A DNA stretch of 64,000 nucleotides from Oncomelania hupensis (taxonomy: Eukaryota; Mollusca; Gastropoda; Littorinimorpha; Pomatiopsidae): assembly GCA_036898135.1 (NCBI GenBank), contig CM072512.1, positions 15,078,517 to 15,142,516 on the forward strand. Reading direction: 5' to 3'. Positions 10,343 to 21,136 of the stretch are shown here, piece by piece. Under the pieces are notes generated by a model. That model saw only the letters and a program-made list of their open reading frames with translations. It was not told where the DNA came from and did no database searches. Each line of letters begins with the position of its first letter. Within the stretch, counting starts at the first letter, position 1. The translations under genes and the position numbers were made by a program.

Positions 10343-11639
10343 TTTAGGGAAAGTAAAGTTCCACTGATCCGGCTTAAGTTGCAGAGCCTAGGTTAGTATA
10401 ATAGCTTCTTCTGATAGTATTAGCAAAGGCATAGTCTTTGAAATTAGCTAATGTAATGTGATGTAATATCACGGGGGGTAGAAATCGCTCAGTGGGAACT
10501 GCGCCAGTCTCATATTCTAAAATGCGTGGAAGGAACTCGAAGTTGGTTGTCCTTGAACACCTTTTGCTATAACTGTGAGCAATGGTCAGAATACCGTTTC
10601 AATTCATCCGGTGTTTCTTTGTCAGAGCGCAGTGTTGCAGATTACAAAGAATTATGCAAATTAGGCGCAGATTAAGCTTCGAGTTGATGGTTCTTATGGG
10701 ATTACGCTTAATCGCGGTGAGTCAGCGACCTGAATTTGTGTGACAGTAAGCGAAAAGGACGAGTCAACATTTAATACAACAATTTTACAAAATACGATAA
10801 GATAGATTAGATAAGACACCTTTAATATTTCTTTCAAGACATTACATTGAGGTGTACAATCAGTCAACACAAATACACATCACAACAACAATAACAATAT
10901 TAACTGACACCGAGGATAAAACTCGTTTGTTGTTACAAATTCAACTATTGTGCGCCATAGAAGTGGACATTGAATTGGATACAACTACATTGACGACAAC
11001 TAGGTTACCATGTAGTAATTAAAACTGGAAATCTGACAATAGCGACGCGAGAGTCAGACTGGAAAGTATAGCACGCTCTTTAACACTGGAGTGTGGGTGG
11101 GAATGGGTATGAGGTGTGCAGGATCAGGGCAATTTGGGGAAAGAGGGAATAAAATGAAAAATGTGGGCTGTCCTCTTAACGTCTTGTCTTGTGGATCCGT
11201 AGCTCGTTCTTCATTTAATATGGGCTGCGATTATTTGCCGCTAACAAAACTAATGATAAACCGACAGAGTTACAAGAACTTCGCAACAGATTCTTTTTTT
11301 GTTTTTTGTCTTCTTGTAATTCCTTCTGAGGTAAGAAAGAGGTGGTCTTCCTCACCCGGACTTCCTAGCTCATCTTTCCTCTTTTTCTTCCTCCTCCTCC
11401 TCACTCTCGTATTTCCCCTTTCTTCTTCCTCCTCACCATATGCGTCTTCTTCCCCTTTGTTCACGCCCTGGCTGCATCAAATGTCTAAAGTCTTTTGGGA
11501 TGTATATGCACTCTTGTTTAATTGTAATGGAACTGGTCTTACAAGTAAGACTTCCAAATTCCAGATTAGCGTAATAAAAATTAGGTACGGATAATGAGAT
11601 TCCTCCTCCTCATCATCATCACCACCATCATCATCATGA
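10343..11639. other. Unique-looking sequence, no gene seen
   Basis: Moderately AT-rich sequence after the LTR element. The longest open frame (11091-11594) runs into pyrimidine-rich low-complexity sequence and has no recognisable domain. No repeat family is recognised. Confidence 0.5.
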
Positions 11640-11845
11640 TCTTCTTCCTTCTCTTCTTCTTCTTCTTCTTCTTTTCTTCTTCTTCTTCTTTCTTCTTCTT
11701 CTACTTCTCCTCCTTCTTGTTCTTCTTCTTCTTCCTTCTCGTTCTTCCTTCTGCTTCCTTCTTCTCCTTCTTCTTCTTCTTCTTCTTCTTCTTCTTCTTC
11801 TTCTTCTTCTTCTTCTTCTTCTTCTTCTTCTTCTCCTTCTTCTCC
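11640..11845. repeat. (TTC)n pyrimidine microsatellite
   Basis: Interrupted TTC/CTT repeats of about 200 bp, becoming a near-perfect array after 11760. One strand is all pyrimidine, so it could form triplex DNA. The poly-Phe and poly-Arg frames here are artefacts. Confidence 0.9.
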
Positions 11846-12065
11846 GCAGCGATGTCATAATTTTTCATCTTCTTCATAAGAACGGGGTCAGTAGCGTCAA
11901 AGGGTTAACCTGATCTAGTATTACTTTCAAAAACAAATAATCAAGTCCTTCGGAGAAAATTAACAAAGTATAGGGGTTCCTATAAAACCATTACTGTTCG
12001 TAATTTCAAAATGTGCGATGTTCAACATCTTCCTTGGGTATTATAGTATTAGCTACAGTATTCTA

Positions 12066-12420
12066 GATTATTTATTTATTTATTTATGTAATCATTTCAA
12101 TATAGCGCTTTGACAGCTCAAGAGCCGCACCAGGAGCTGGCCAATAAACGATCTAACCAACGCCGCCAGAGGCACCCATTTGCAGCCTTTGGGGGCAAAG
12201 TCTGGCGCCCAGACGACTGAGTACAATCCTGGGCGACCTGAGGTGTCAGAGAAGGGGCTTTAGTGCTTGCTGAGCATATTTATGTAGCCGGCAGTTACCC
12301 GTCTAGGACATGAGCGTCAGGGTCTTTAAAGTCCGTGCGATCGAATGCGTGCGTGCACATACTAGACCTCGGCTTATACTCTCATCGGAAGGAGTAGGAG
12401 CGCAGTGTCTCAGGATCATT
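12066..12420 (-). mobile_element. SINE family C, head-truncated copy
   Basis: It matches the minus-strand SINE at 32797-33205 through shared blocks such as GCGCTTTGACAGCTCAAGAG, GAGCACAATCCTGGG (as GAGTACAATCCTGGG here) and GTCTAGGACATGAGCGTCAG. The 3' tail is at the left as TTTA repeats (12069-12087). The tRNA-like head is missing at the right end, so this copy is 5'-truncated. Confidence 0.8.
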
Positions 12421-12440
12421 TTCGTTGATTTGTTGTCAAT

Positions 12441-12505
<65 letters not shown>

Positions 12506-12522
12506 TATTATTATTATTATTA

Positions 12523-12599
<77 letters not shown>
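12441..12599. repeat. Compound (GAT)n-(TTA)n microsatellite
   Basis: About 20 ATG/GAT units followed by about 30 TTA units. All six reading frames through it are open, which gives only homopolymeric peptides and no gene. Confidence 0.95.
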
Positions 12600-12677
12600 G
12601 TACTCCAGACCATCAACGGGCTTTGAGCCCCTGCCTATACAGGCTGTAATGTTCACTTCAAATTCACTTCACTTGTT

Positions 12678-13171
12678 CTGTCTTCCTCATTTGCTCTGTC
12701 CCATTCCTGCTCTGTCCTATCACTCTGCTATACTATCTTCTTCTTCGCTAGATCAATGACCTACCTTTTTTCTTGAAAACTCTTCCTGGACAAGACTCCT
12801 TGTTTGTGTATGGGGTCTGTTGGATCAGCTTGGGAGTATTGGACGCTTTCTGCCGGGTGGTCACTAGGGCTTCCTATGATGTTATTATTTAGCACTATAG
12901 GCATTTTATATGTATATGTTTTGTTGATAATTTATAATGATGTTTGTATTCTATTTTGTTTTTGTAACCGGGGGTTCGAGTAGTTGGGGTAAAGCCTCAG
13001 CCGTCCCCTGCGTGGGATGTCTTTATTGTAAAGTGACTGGCCGGTGGAGGGCATTCAGTTTTCCCACTAGGGTTGTTTCAGCAGATCTTTTATGCGGATC
13101 GGGGGTTGTCCGGTCCTGATTTGGCTCGGAAGAGTCCGCTGGACCTAAAGCAACAATCAATCAATCAATCA
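12678..13171 (+). mobile_element. Unclassified retroposon family D, copy 1, with 12-bp TSD
   Basis: The segment matches 22450-22922 (plus) and 47760-48335 (minus) over hundreds of bases. It ends in an (AATC)n tail after GGACCTAAAGCAA. ACTTCACTTGTT lies on both sides (12666-12677 and 13172-13183), a 12-bp target-site duplication. Tail plus TSD mark LINE-type retrotransposition. No reverse transcriptase frame is present, so it is a SINE or the 3' end of an unseen LINE. This copy lacks the GC-rich 5' part seen in the other two. Confidence 0.8.
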
Positions 13172-13183
13172 ACTTCACTTGTT

Positions 13184-14005
13184 TTTGCCTTCTTGAGTAC
13201 ACCATTGAACCAGCTGTTTCTCAGGGTCAAGGGTCATGTCATTTGTGTTTGGGCACTTGAGGTCGTCAACGGGTTTTGAACCACTGCCTGCACGGCCTGC
13301 AATATTATCGCTTAACATTTAATACTTCAACTGTTTTGCTAGAGTGTGCACCACTGGGCCAACTGCGCACAGATTTCACTAAGAAAAACGTTCAGAGTTG
13401 ACTGATTTGAGGCTAGTAGCAAGTAAAGTTACAGTACCATCATGTAAGCCCCTAAACCCCCGAACCTCGGCCAATACTGAAAGACCTTATATGGTCGGCA
13501 AGTATTGATTGGCTGCCAGTGATTTTTGTGTACGTCAGTGTAAATTAAAGTCATCTTTTCGCGCGCTCACAATGGTGGCAACCGCTTTCGGAATTCCTGA
13601 ATGTCTCACGTTCACCTGCGACCGAGATTCTAGTACCATTACTATGTGCCCCAAGGGGGAAATGTACTGGAACAGTTGTTAGCTGCGAAGCCGTTCCATC
13701 TCCTTCTCCTTCATAAGCCTTAGTCGGTGCCTAAACAATATTTCCGCGAAAGGTTGATAGTCCTGTAAATGGTGTGAAATGATTGTCCTCCGAGTTATGG
13801 TTCTTTGGGGATGGAATATAATTATGGAACCTTGGAAACGTGAGTGTCAAGGAAATATAGCCTTGTAATGGTACATTCGGAAAATCAGGGTATTTCTCTG
13901 ATAATGTAGGATTAGTACTGTTGAGTAAAAGTCATGTGTAAGCAAAGAAAGAAAGCAAAACTTCAGTAAATTAGCACTAGTCCAAGATATACACAATTCC
14001 AGTTA
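13184..14005. other. No gene seen
   Basis: Mixed sequence without a long open frame, repeat match or RNA signature that I recognise. Confidence 0.45.
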
Positions 14006-14013
14006 CCGTCACC

Positions 14014-16494
14014 TATCCTATCCTATACTATCCTATCCCGTAACTCGGAGATCGTAGGGGCACCGCAGATGATCGTTTAACCAGCGTACTCCATCTTTCC
14101 ATGTTCTCAGCAACCCTGATTGTTTCGCTCAGTGTCAAACCAGTCCATTCTCGAATGTGGTCCTCCCACCTCTTTGTCGGTCTCCCTCTTCTTCTACCGC
14201 CTTGCACTGTGCCTTGAAGGATGGTCTTTGCAAGACCTGATGATCTGGTGACGTGGCCATACCATCGGCGGAGTTTTCGTTTTTTCACCACTGTGTGAGC
14301 AGGTCATCGTTGTCACGCTACGCAGTTTGCAGTCGCGCGCCTATGTATATAGTTTAATCATCAGCCTGTACATAGAGGTTAAAAGTTACGGTAGTCAAGG
14401 GGAGAGAATCAGAATAAATTAATTAAGTTTATAATTAATAAAAGTAGCGAATGATTTGCGCCCGCGCGGAACGCACTATGTTAGAAAACAGCATAGTTGG
14501 CTATTTTGTTATTGAGAAGATTAATTGCTGCCATGCGATATTCTATGTGTGAAATGCGTGCTCTAATCGCGAACGGTGTAGGGAATGAATTATAATTAAA
14601 ACGAGTATATTCTAGAAGATTCTTAGCTAATCATATAAACCCCATGCACTGTATATTTTGATAGGAGCAGTAACATTTTCATATCGCTTTTGTAGCCAGA
14701 ACCAACAGATCCGAGTTGGGTCAAGGTGCCAGTTAGTGACTTTGTCTGTGGGTCGTACTGATCAGACCGTCAACGAAAAAGAGCCTAATTATCGGAAGAG
14801 GAGGACTGTTTTGGGAACACTTTGGAAGTGTTTGTTTAACTGGAACTGTTCTAAGCTGTTTAGAATACCAGCTGTGTATTCTCGGTGAAATCTGAGTTAT
14901 CTACGTATAACGTCGGGTGACCTGTGACTCCGTCTAGGACTTCTTCTGCCTGTATATCACCTTGCCTAACCATCTGTGCCTGTGTGTCTGTCCAGTCATT
15001 TTGTGTGTCTATGTCAACAGGCCGGAGGATCCACTGGTAGCCGTAAGTTGTTTACCTCAATTTCTCAGTTGGCCATAGCGTTCGGGGGTTTGGGTTATGC
15101 ATGCAGTGTGAATGGATAGTTAATTATGTTTTCTTAATTCTATTTTATGTTTCATATTGTTTGCTGCATAAATACCTAGCAATAGAGAGAGAGAGAGAAT
15201 TTTCTAAAATGTATTATAAATTAAATAATTATAAATTGATATAAAAGAATTCGCTGTTATGTAGCGAAGAGATGACAGAAAGGAGGTGATTGTGAATGTA
15301 TATGCGCGATGACAGGGAGGATGAGTAAGGATGTTGAAAGGGAGACAACCATTCCGATAGCGGGATGCTTGTGCAGTATATTGTAATATAATTATTAACG
15401 GTTGCGTATTTTTGTATGTATTGTTGTAGATGTACCAAAACCAAAACCAAAACCAAAACCTTAGAGCAGATCATTGATGGTGTGCTGAAACCTTGCTGGT
15501 GTGAAGCTGGTGTGCCTCGGGCCTATTACGCCGGTGTTTCCGTGGGTCAACCTCATTTGCGAAGGTTGTGGTATTTGACCAGGGAACCTTATTTCGTTTA
15601 TAAAGCACACACACGCACACTCCACCATACACAACAAATAACTATAACCATTGATGAACAGTTGTGAGGAACAATAATTGTTTTACATGTGATAAATTAT
15701 AAAGTACAGCACGCTGAAATATATTTAATCTGAATTGATTGATAAACGTTGTTGAGTAATATTACCTACTAGATTAAGTAGCCCTGTGATTGTATAGTTT
15801 TGTCTGGGGGAATTATTTCGCCAGATATTAATTAATTAATAATTTAGATTAATTTCTTACAAATTCTATTTTGCATAAAGGATAAATTTTCTTATTCATT
15901 TTATATAATATAAAAGACTTGTTGTATCTGTTTGAAATTTAAGTGGAACAAAGTTTGAATATTTATAAAGATTTAAAGCAGTTGCTTACTGTATATTTAC
16001 TTCGTTGTCAGTAAGCTGTTTCAGCCATAATTATTATAAATCTTTTGTACATTTTGTAGTTAGTCATTTTCCATTTTGATTTAATTATCATTATTATTTT
16101 GAGCGAATTGTTTGTGTATTAGTTTAGGGTTGTTCTTAGAGGGATTGAGGGTTGGAAGGTTGGGAAGGGGAAAAAGGGAGTTAATTTTGGGTGTGAATGT
16201 GTGAGTGAAATAAAGAAATTGTCTTGTTACTTCTGGTCTTGTCTTTTAGAGTTTATTTAGGTGTTGGGTTATTTTCTCGTGTGGAAGTTGCACATGTCGA
16301 ACCTCTGCTGAGGCAGTTGGGACGTGACAATCGTGTTGTCCAATGGCTTGTGTGATGGTCTGTCGGACTTCGTCGTTGGTGATGTGCTGGGTATAAGAAA
16401 TGCCCAGAAGTCTTCTCTAGCACCTCATCTCCATGCTTTGTATTCTTCGTTGGAGACCTACTGTGAGGGTCCATGTTTCGCAAGCATATAGGAT
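14014..16494 (-). pseudogene. RTE-like LINE 3' fragment split by a solo LTR
   Basis: On the minus strand, 16494-16330 and 14310-14014 join to the C-terminal end of the same reverse transcriptase encoded at 60575-61813. The left part encodes a KRKLRRWYGHVTRS-type motif and GRRRGRPTKRW, then ends in a (GGATA)n tail. CCGTCACC flanks the whole unit (14006-14013 and 16495-16502), an 8-bp TSD. The copy was therefore a 5'-truncated insertion of about 460 bp before the LTR element landed in it. It encodes only the region after the RT core and cannot be active. Confidence 0.88.
14311..16329 (+). mobile_element. Solo LTR of a Gmr1-like element
   Basis: The 2,019-bp sequence starts TGTCACG and ends CGTGACA, like the LTRs of the full element, but has scattered substitutions and small indels. 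An example is a CCAAAA repeat array near 15438. ATCGT is present on both sides (14306-14310 and 16330-16334). No internal region remains, which is the expected result of LTR-LTR recombination. It disrupts an RTE-like LINE fragment whose empty site can be read in paralogous copies, for example at 37705-37709. Confidence 0.95.
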
Positions 16495-16502
16495 CCGTCA
16501 CC

Positions 16503-17669
16503 ACTCGCTAAAATAACCTGAAGGGGCTTTCTTTAGTGATTGTAAATAGGCACGCGTTCTAGTTTTTTTAAGCTATGTATTTGTATTCTGTGGAAGCTGC
16601 ATGCATGAATTATTTAACACCCACAATGCCACAATAGCCCATACTCCGTAACGAGAAGCACACACAATAATTATTATCCAACAGGGCTGGATGGAGTGGA
16701 CAGTCCCTGAATCCACTCAGCGCAGAAAAGACCCTGACGCCTATTCCATATTCCGCATCATCTCTGTTGAAGCCTATTCTTTGACCAAGCATGTGCCAAC
16801 GTCGTCCCATTCTCGCGACTACCTAAGGGACCACGGAATTAAAAACTTTCAGCAAATCTGCAATATTGTTTGATGGTAGCCGCATCATAACTTGTTGATG
16901 CAAAATAAAAAATGGGCCTCCAAGGTTCAGGCACCCTGAATGCGCCTGAATTGTTTGTTACACAATGTGCCCTAGTTCAACCTCTCGGTAATAGCATTAT
17001 CCTAAAAGCGTACTGAATGGCGGAGCACGCGTAATGTCCTCAAAATTGATCTGACGACCACTAGACAACCATACAATAGTTCCACAGAGCTGGCCGAAAG
17101 CATGCTGATGATCCGAGTGAATTCCCCAACGTCCAACAGAGTGCGCTCAGAAGCATTATTCGTAATCAGATGCTCTGCGTGGCCGTACTGCTCGCGTAGC
17201 CCCTGGCAACGACTAATGGTCATTGCTGACCGACACTGTCCCGGTTCCATCTTCATTAGTCCTCGAGTGACCAGACTCCTTGACCAGTCCAGGAAGAAAT
17301 GTTATCAGGTAGATAGGTGCCAGCGTTCTATTAGGAAGGATTACATATCCCTGACACAGCGCGCTACCTATATTGAAGAAAAATTTAGTTACGGGATATT
17401 TAAGTCTGAGCTACTGCCATCCAATCCAATTCAATAATATTCTATCCTATCCAATCCAGTCATTGTTTTAAACTAATAATAGCATCAAATTTCAAATCAG
17501 CCAATCCAAACAAAAACTGAATCCAAACCAAATATGAACTTGCAAAGCGCACAACTTAATGCTCCGATAACATGTTTTGGGACCCGCAAAGCCATATTTA
17601 TACTGTAAGGAGAGATATCATGGATCACATTAGTGAGTGCACAATACTGCATAAATAATCGGGGGTAAA
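16503..17669. other. No gene seen
   Basis: Mixed sequence. A run of TATCCTATCCAATCC-like words near 17440 resembles the tail of the RTE-like LINE, but no body is attached. The open frames here are short with no recognisable domain. Confidence 0.4.
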
Positions 17670-17970
17670 AAAGGTAAGGTAAAGGTAAAGGTGGTCCCAT
17701 AGCCTTGTGACCGTAGGGGAGCGTGATGTTGGAGATCACACTTATCTTGGGCCAGCGTAATGAGGGTGATGCCCATCTCTCTCCCTCGCTGCTTTACCTT
17801 CCCCACCCTTAAGACAGTAGGTACTCAGTCCCAGTTGAGTCAACTGGGGGCGTTGTTATTTGTCGCTTCACGGTTAGCGGTCACCCATCCAAGTGCTAAC
17901 CGCACTGGACGGTGCTTAACTTGCGACACAGTAGCGAGTGCTCCAACCACTGCGCTATCCGACACCCCTA
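17670..17970 (-). mobile_element. Chimeric tRNA/5S-rRNA-headed SINE
   Basis: Read on the minus strand, it begins near 17968 with GGGTGTCGGATAGCGCAG, a tRNA A-box-like segment. At 17920-17877 comes sequence like the 5S rRNA internal promoter: GTTAAGCACCGTC, then GGTTAGCACTTGGATGGG and TGACCGC. A body without coding potential follows, then a tail of CTTTACC-type repeats (17672-17690). 5S-derived SINEs (SINE3 class) are known; here a tRNA-like block sits in front of the 5S block. Pol III would transcribe such a unit. No clear TSD was found, so the ends are approximate. Confidence 0.75.
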
Positions 17971-17984
17971 TCGGGTGGATGGAG

Positions 17985-18123
17985 AAAAAGAGAGAGAGAG
18001 AGAGACAGACAAACAGACAGACAGAGAAAGACAGACACACAGACCTAAAAGGAATTGGGGGGGAATGGGGCAAATAAAACTACAGGGAATCATTAATATT
18101 GAATGGGATGGGGTGTATGAGGG

Positions 18124-18160
<37 letters not shown>

Positions 18161-18232
18161 AACATATCTAAAAGGAAACGGTAAGAGAAAGGGGCAAAGA
18201 AACTTAGGCGAAGAATCAATATTAAATGGAAT
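17985..18232. repeat. Imperfect ~125-bp duplication with (GACA)n
   Basis: Two diverged copies each contain a GACA-rich run followed by CTAAAAGGAA, a GGGGCAAA block and TCAATATTAAATGGAA-like sequence (first copy ~18000-18120, second ~18122-18232). Nothing here encodes a protein. Confidence 0.6.
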
Positions 18233-18876
18233 TTATGCCTCTAAGCGTCACATTTGGACTTGGAATTTTCCACGGCATTATAATGCTCCCCTCATCGAGT
18301 CAACAACTGCAGAAGCAAAAGAATCAATGATGAGTCCCTTATTACCCCTGAAGAAAAAAAAAGAAAGGAAGAAAAGACGAAGGCGGTCTTTCTATTGTTT
18401 CGTGACCTCTTGAAAGTTCGTCAGGACAATAATCGTTGATCAAGAAGTGGACCCAGTAATGTTGCATCGTACTCCCGTACCCACAACCTAAAGCCTGTTT
18501 ATATAGTCATATTGATTGACCGAGTGATTTGGTTTTTACGGGCATTTCTGTGTATGTAAAATATTATTTATTTATTCAGTTAGTTATTAAAAAAAACTAA
18601 CCTAAAAGATGATCTTGGATAAAAATAATGGATTGTTCGTGTTTGCTTTGCGTAATATGCTGCTAATGTTTCTGATCCAATGTTATCTTCCAGTCTCTTT
18701 CTATTTGATAAAAACAAAACAGTTTCGGAGGTTTGCATTCGAGATTGGTTGCTGATGGCCATTTTCTGAGCACACTTTCTCATGTGATACCGGGTATTAG
18801 TCTTTTAGTTGCATTTTGTGTGTTTACTTTATCCTGTAGCTACAATTCTTCTTTGCTCTTCTTTGATCTTGTTCTT

Positions 18877-18968
18877 CCTCGCAGTTGTCGGTCAGTGGTA
18901 GAGCGTTCGCCTGGCACACCGATGACCCAGGTTCGAATCCCTTGCTGGGCTAGATAAAAGTGGCCATT
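18877..18968 (+). mobile_element. SINE family B, 5' half (interrupted)
   Basis: It has a tRNA-like head with GGTCAGTGGTAGAGCG and the B box GGTTCGAATCC, then GATAAAAGTGGCCATT as in the copies at 36764 and 48473. The body then stops and continues at 19721, after an insertion. AAAAGTGGCCATT occurs at 18956-18968 and again at 19708-19720. Confidence 0.75.
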
Positions 18969-19707
18969 AATTTTTTTTTTACTTTTTCTACAATAATAAA
19001 CAATTTAATTTGCTAAATTTTTACAAATCATAACTTTATGCAGAACGAACAGAACAACAACAACAACCAAGTGCTTGTTTGTGACCTCTGATACTTTTAA
19101 AGTACGTGCTTCCCGGTACTTCAGTCGACCGTGTCACATGACACCGTCGAGATAGCAAACGCAGATGCATCGGAAGTGAATAAGTGAAGTGTTTTCCCTC
19201 TCTACAGGAAGCGTACAACCGCGGTCTATTGCGGCTGTCTTTGTATGACGTCGAGCTGTTCGTTATACATGTGGCCAGGTCATTTCCAAACCACTTGGTT
19301 GTGAGAGTCACAATCACCGTCGACTGTGACTTGTGATCATAGTTTTTTTTTTTTTTTTTTTTTTTTTTCATTACTATTACTATTACCATCATCAAGCATT
19401 ATCATCACACATTCACTAGCACAAAAACAATTGCAACTGCATTACTATTACCATCATCAAGCATTATCATCACACATTCACTAGCACAAAAACAATTGTA
19501 ACTGCATTACTATTACTATTACCATCATCAAGCATTATCATCACACATTCACTAGCACAAAAAACAATTGCAACTGCATTACTATTACTATTACCATCAT
19601 CAAGCATTATCATCACACATTCACTAGCACAAAAAAACAATTGTAACTGCATTACTATTACTATTACCATCATCAAGCATTATCATCACACATTCACTAG
19701 CACACAA
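18969..19707 (-). mobile_element. A-tailed retroposed insert inside SINE B, 13-bp TSD
   Basis: About 740 bp lie between two copies of AAAAGTGGCCATT. Directly after the left copy comes AATTTTTTTTTTTAC, which is a poly(A) tail when read on the minus strand. That arrangement fits a minus-strand retroposition event. The insert contains a second internal T-run (19344-19368) and a minisatellite. The longest minus frame (19036-19395) resembles no family I know. It may be a processed transcript of unknown origin or an undescribed SINE. Confidence 0.6.
19380..19705. repeat. Minisatellite, five units of 65-74 bp
   Basis: CATCATCAAGCATTATCATC recurs at about 19387, 19452, 19523, 19594 and 19668. Units differ in the number of ACTATT triplet pairs and in the length of an A-run before CAATTG. 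It lies wholly inside the retroposed insert, so it was carried in or expanded after insertion. Confidence 0.9.
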
Positions 19708-19720
19708 AAAAGTGGCCATT

Positions 19721-19800
19721 TATTACTCTAACTTGTTATTGCTATGGTGGTTCAGTGTTCATTTATATTCCGTTATTCTCGTCATCTTTTACTCTTCTTC
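19721..19800 (+). mobile_element. SINE family B, 3' part after the insertion
   Basis: The sequence resumes the SINE B body with GGTGGTTCAGTGTT (compare 36887 and 48579), then degenerates into a TTC run. Confidence 0.55.
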
Positions 19801-20335
19801 TTCTTCTTCTTCTTCTTCTGCACCCGATACACATTGGTCGAAGGCTACTAGAAGCATGCTGTAGTAGTCGCCTCAACAGGCCATAAAGCATGCTCTCATG
19901 CTTCAGAGCACTGCTTCCTATACTCTCCAAGCCTTAGGAGCATTGACCAATCAACTCATGAAAATAGAAAATGTAAGTTTCGTCTCCTCTAGGGGACGAA
20001 TTAGGTCAAACTGTATTTGTTTGTAGGTCAACTGTCTTTTACGAACCGTTTAAGAATGTTTTTGAACCGTTTGTTGACGCCGTGAGTGTCCTCACTTGGT
20101 TTCATGCAATTTAAGAATCCAACAAGGCAAATGGGTTTTTGAGACCACAAGAGCGGAATGTTGTAGAGAAACATTCTGTATATATTTACCGTGAAAATGC
20201 GCTTTTTCCGTCACTATAGAGCTTGAAGGCTAAAGGAAGCAGTGCCCTCAAGCATGAGAGCATGCTTCATTGCTTATTGATGCGACTAGTAGTACTAAAG
20301 CATGCTTCTAATAGCTTTCGACCAATGTGTACCGG

Positions 20336-20410
20336 GTGTCTTCCTCTTCTTCTTCTTCTTCTTCTTCTTCTTCTTCTTCTTCTTCTTCTTCTTCTTCTTC
20401 TTCTTCTTTT
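20336..20410. repeat. (TTC)n microsatellite
   Basis: About 22 TTC units followed by pyrimidine-rich sequence to 20510. The overlapping 139-codon frame is a low-complexity artefact. Confidence 0.9.
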
Positions 20411-20754
20411 TCCCCCTTCTCCTCCTCCTTCTTTTTCTTACCCCCCTCATCCATTCCCCAAACCTCTTCCTCCTTCTTTTTCACCCTCTTCCATTTTCAT
20501 TTGCTTCTTCTTTTCGAGCGTTAACCTTAACCCAGCATTGCTCGTGTTAATAACAGTGATGCTGGGGCACTTTCACTATGCCCCATCTCTCATCCTCGGC
20601 AGTTCACGTAGTGTACACATTGTAAGCTCATCCATCTCGTAACTGCGTGGTGATTACAGGGTAGGGCTCGTCGAAGAATGAATAATGAAGACGGCCGTGT
20701 TTGCATTGATAGGTCGACACACTGCGATGCAAGGTTGATAAATGACGAGGGAAG

Positions 20755-20962
20755 GGGCCTGTTAGCTCAGTTGGTAGAGCGGCTTACTAGTAACCGAAAG
20801 GCCCCTGGTTCGAATCCCGAATTGCCGACGTATGACCTATATTATTTTCCCCTTTCCACCAACTGGTTCGCTGGTGTCAGAATAATGTGACCAGTAGTCG
20901 CCTATGCACTCCTGATACGATACGTATACTCACGATACGTGTGACTATAATCTAAAATTAAC
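20755..20962 (+). mobile_element. SINE family A, diverged copy
   Basis: The tRNA-like head includes TTAGCTCAGTTGGTAGAGCG and the B box GGTTCGAATCCC. The body has ATTATTTTCCCCTTTCC and CAGTAGTCGCCTATGC, and it ends GTGTGACTATAATCTA. It is more diverged than the copy at 36559 and has an extra ACGATACGT-type duplication near 20915-20940. Confidence 0.8.
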
Positions 20963-20973
20963 ACAAGGAAGCG

Positions 20974-21125
20974 TGGGGCCGAGTACCTAAGTTGGTAGAG
21001 CGGCTTACTTGTAACCGGAACGTCCTTGGTTCGAATCCTGGACTGGCCAACGTGTGACCATCGTACTTCCCCCTTACCATCAATTGGTATCCTCTCCGAT
21101 GTCGTTTGGCTATAATCTACAATTA
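20974..21125 (+). mobile_element. SINE family A variant with 11-bp TSD
   Basis: It has a head with GTTGGTAGAGCGGCTTACTTG and a B box GGTTCGAATCC, a shortened body, and the end GGCTATAATCTACAATTA. ACAAGGAAGCG stands on both sides (20963-20973 and 21126-21136). It landed at the tail of the preceding family A copy. Confidence 0.85.
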
Positions 21126-21136
21126 ACAAGGAAGCG

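Noticed and set aside
11091..11594. 167-codon frame after the LTR element
   Set aside because: Its second half is Ser/Phe/Leu-rich because of a pyrimidine tract, and the first half has no recognisable domain.
11594..12656. Open frames of poly-Phe, poly-Arg, poly-Asn, poly-Ile and similar
   Set aside because: Trinucleotide microsatellites are open in all frames. The same applies at 20223-20642, 30499-31331, 34708-35100, 39484-39714, 51469-52056 and 58541-59017.
17877..17920. A 5S rRNA gene
   Set aside because: Only the internal promoter part resembles 5S rRNA. The 5' and 3' thirds of the gene are missing, and a SINE-like tail follows.
19380..19705. CRISPR-like array
   Set aside because: Regular repeats occur, but the whole unit is repeated with no unique spacers, and the genome is eukaryotic. 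It is a minisatellite.
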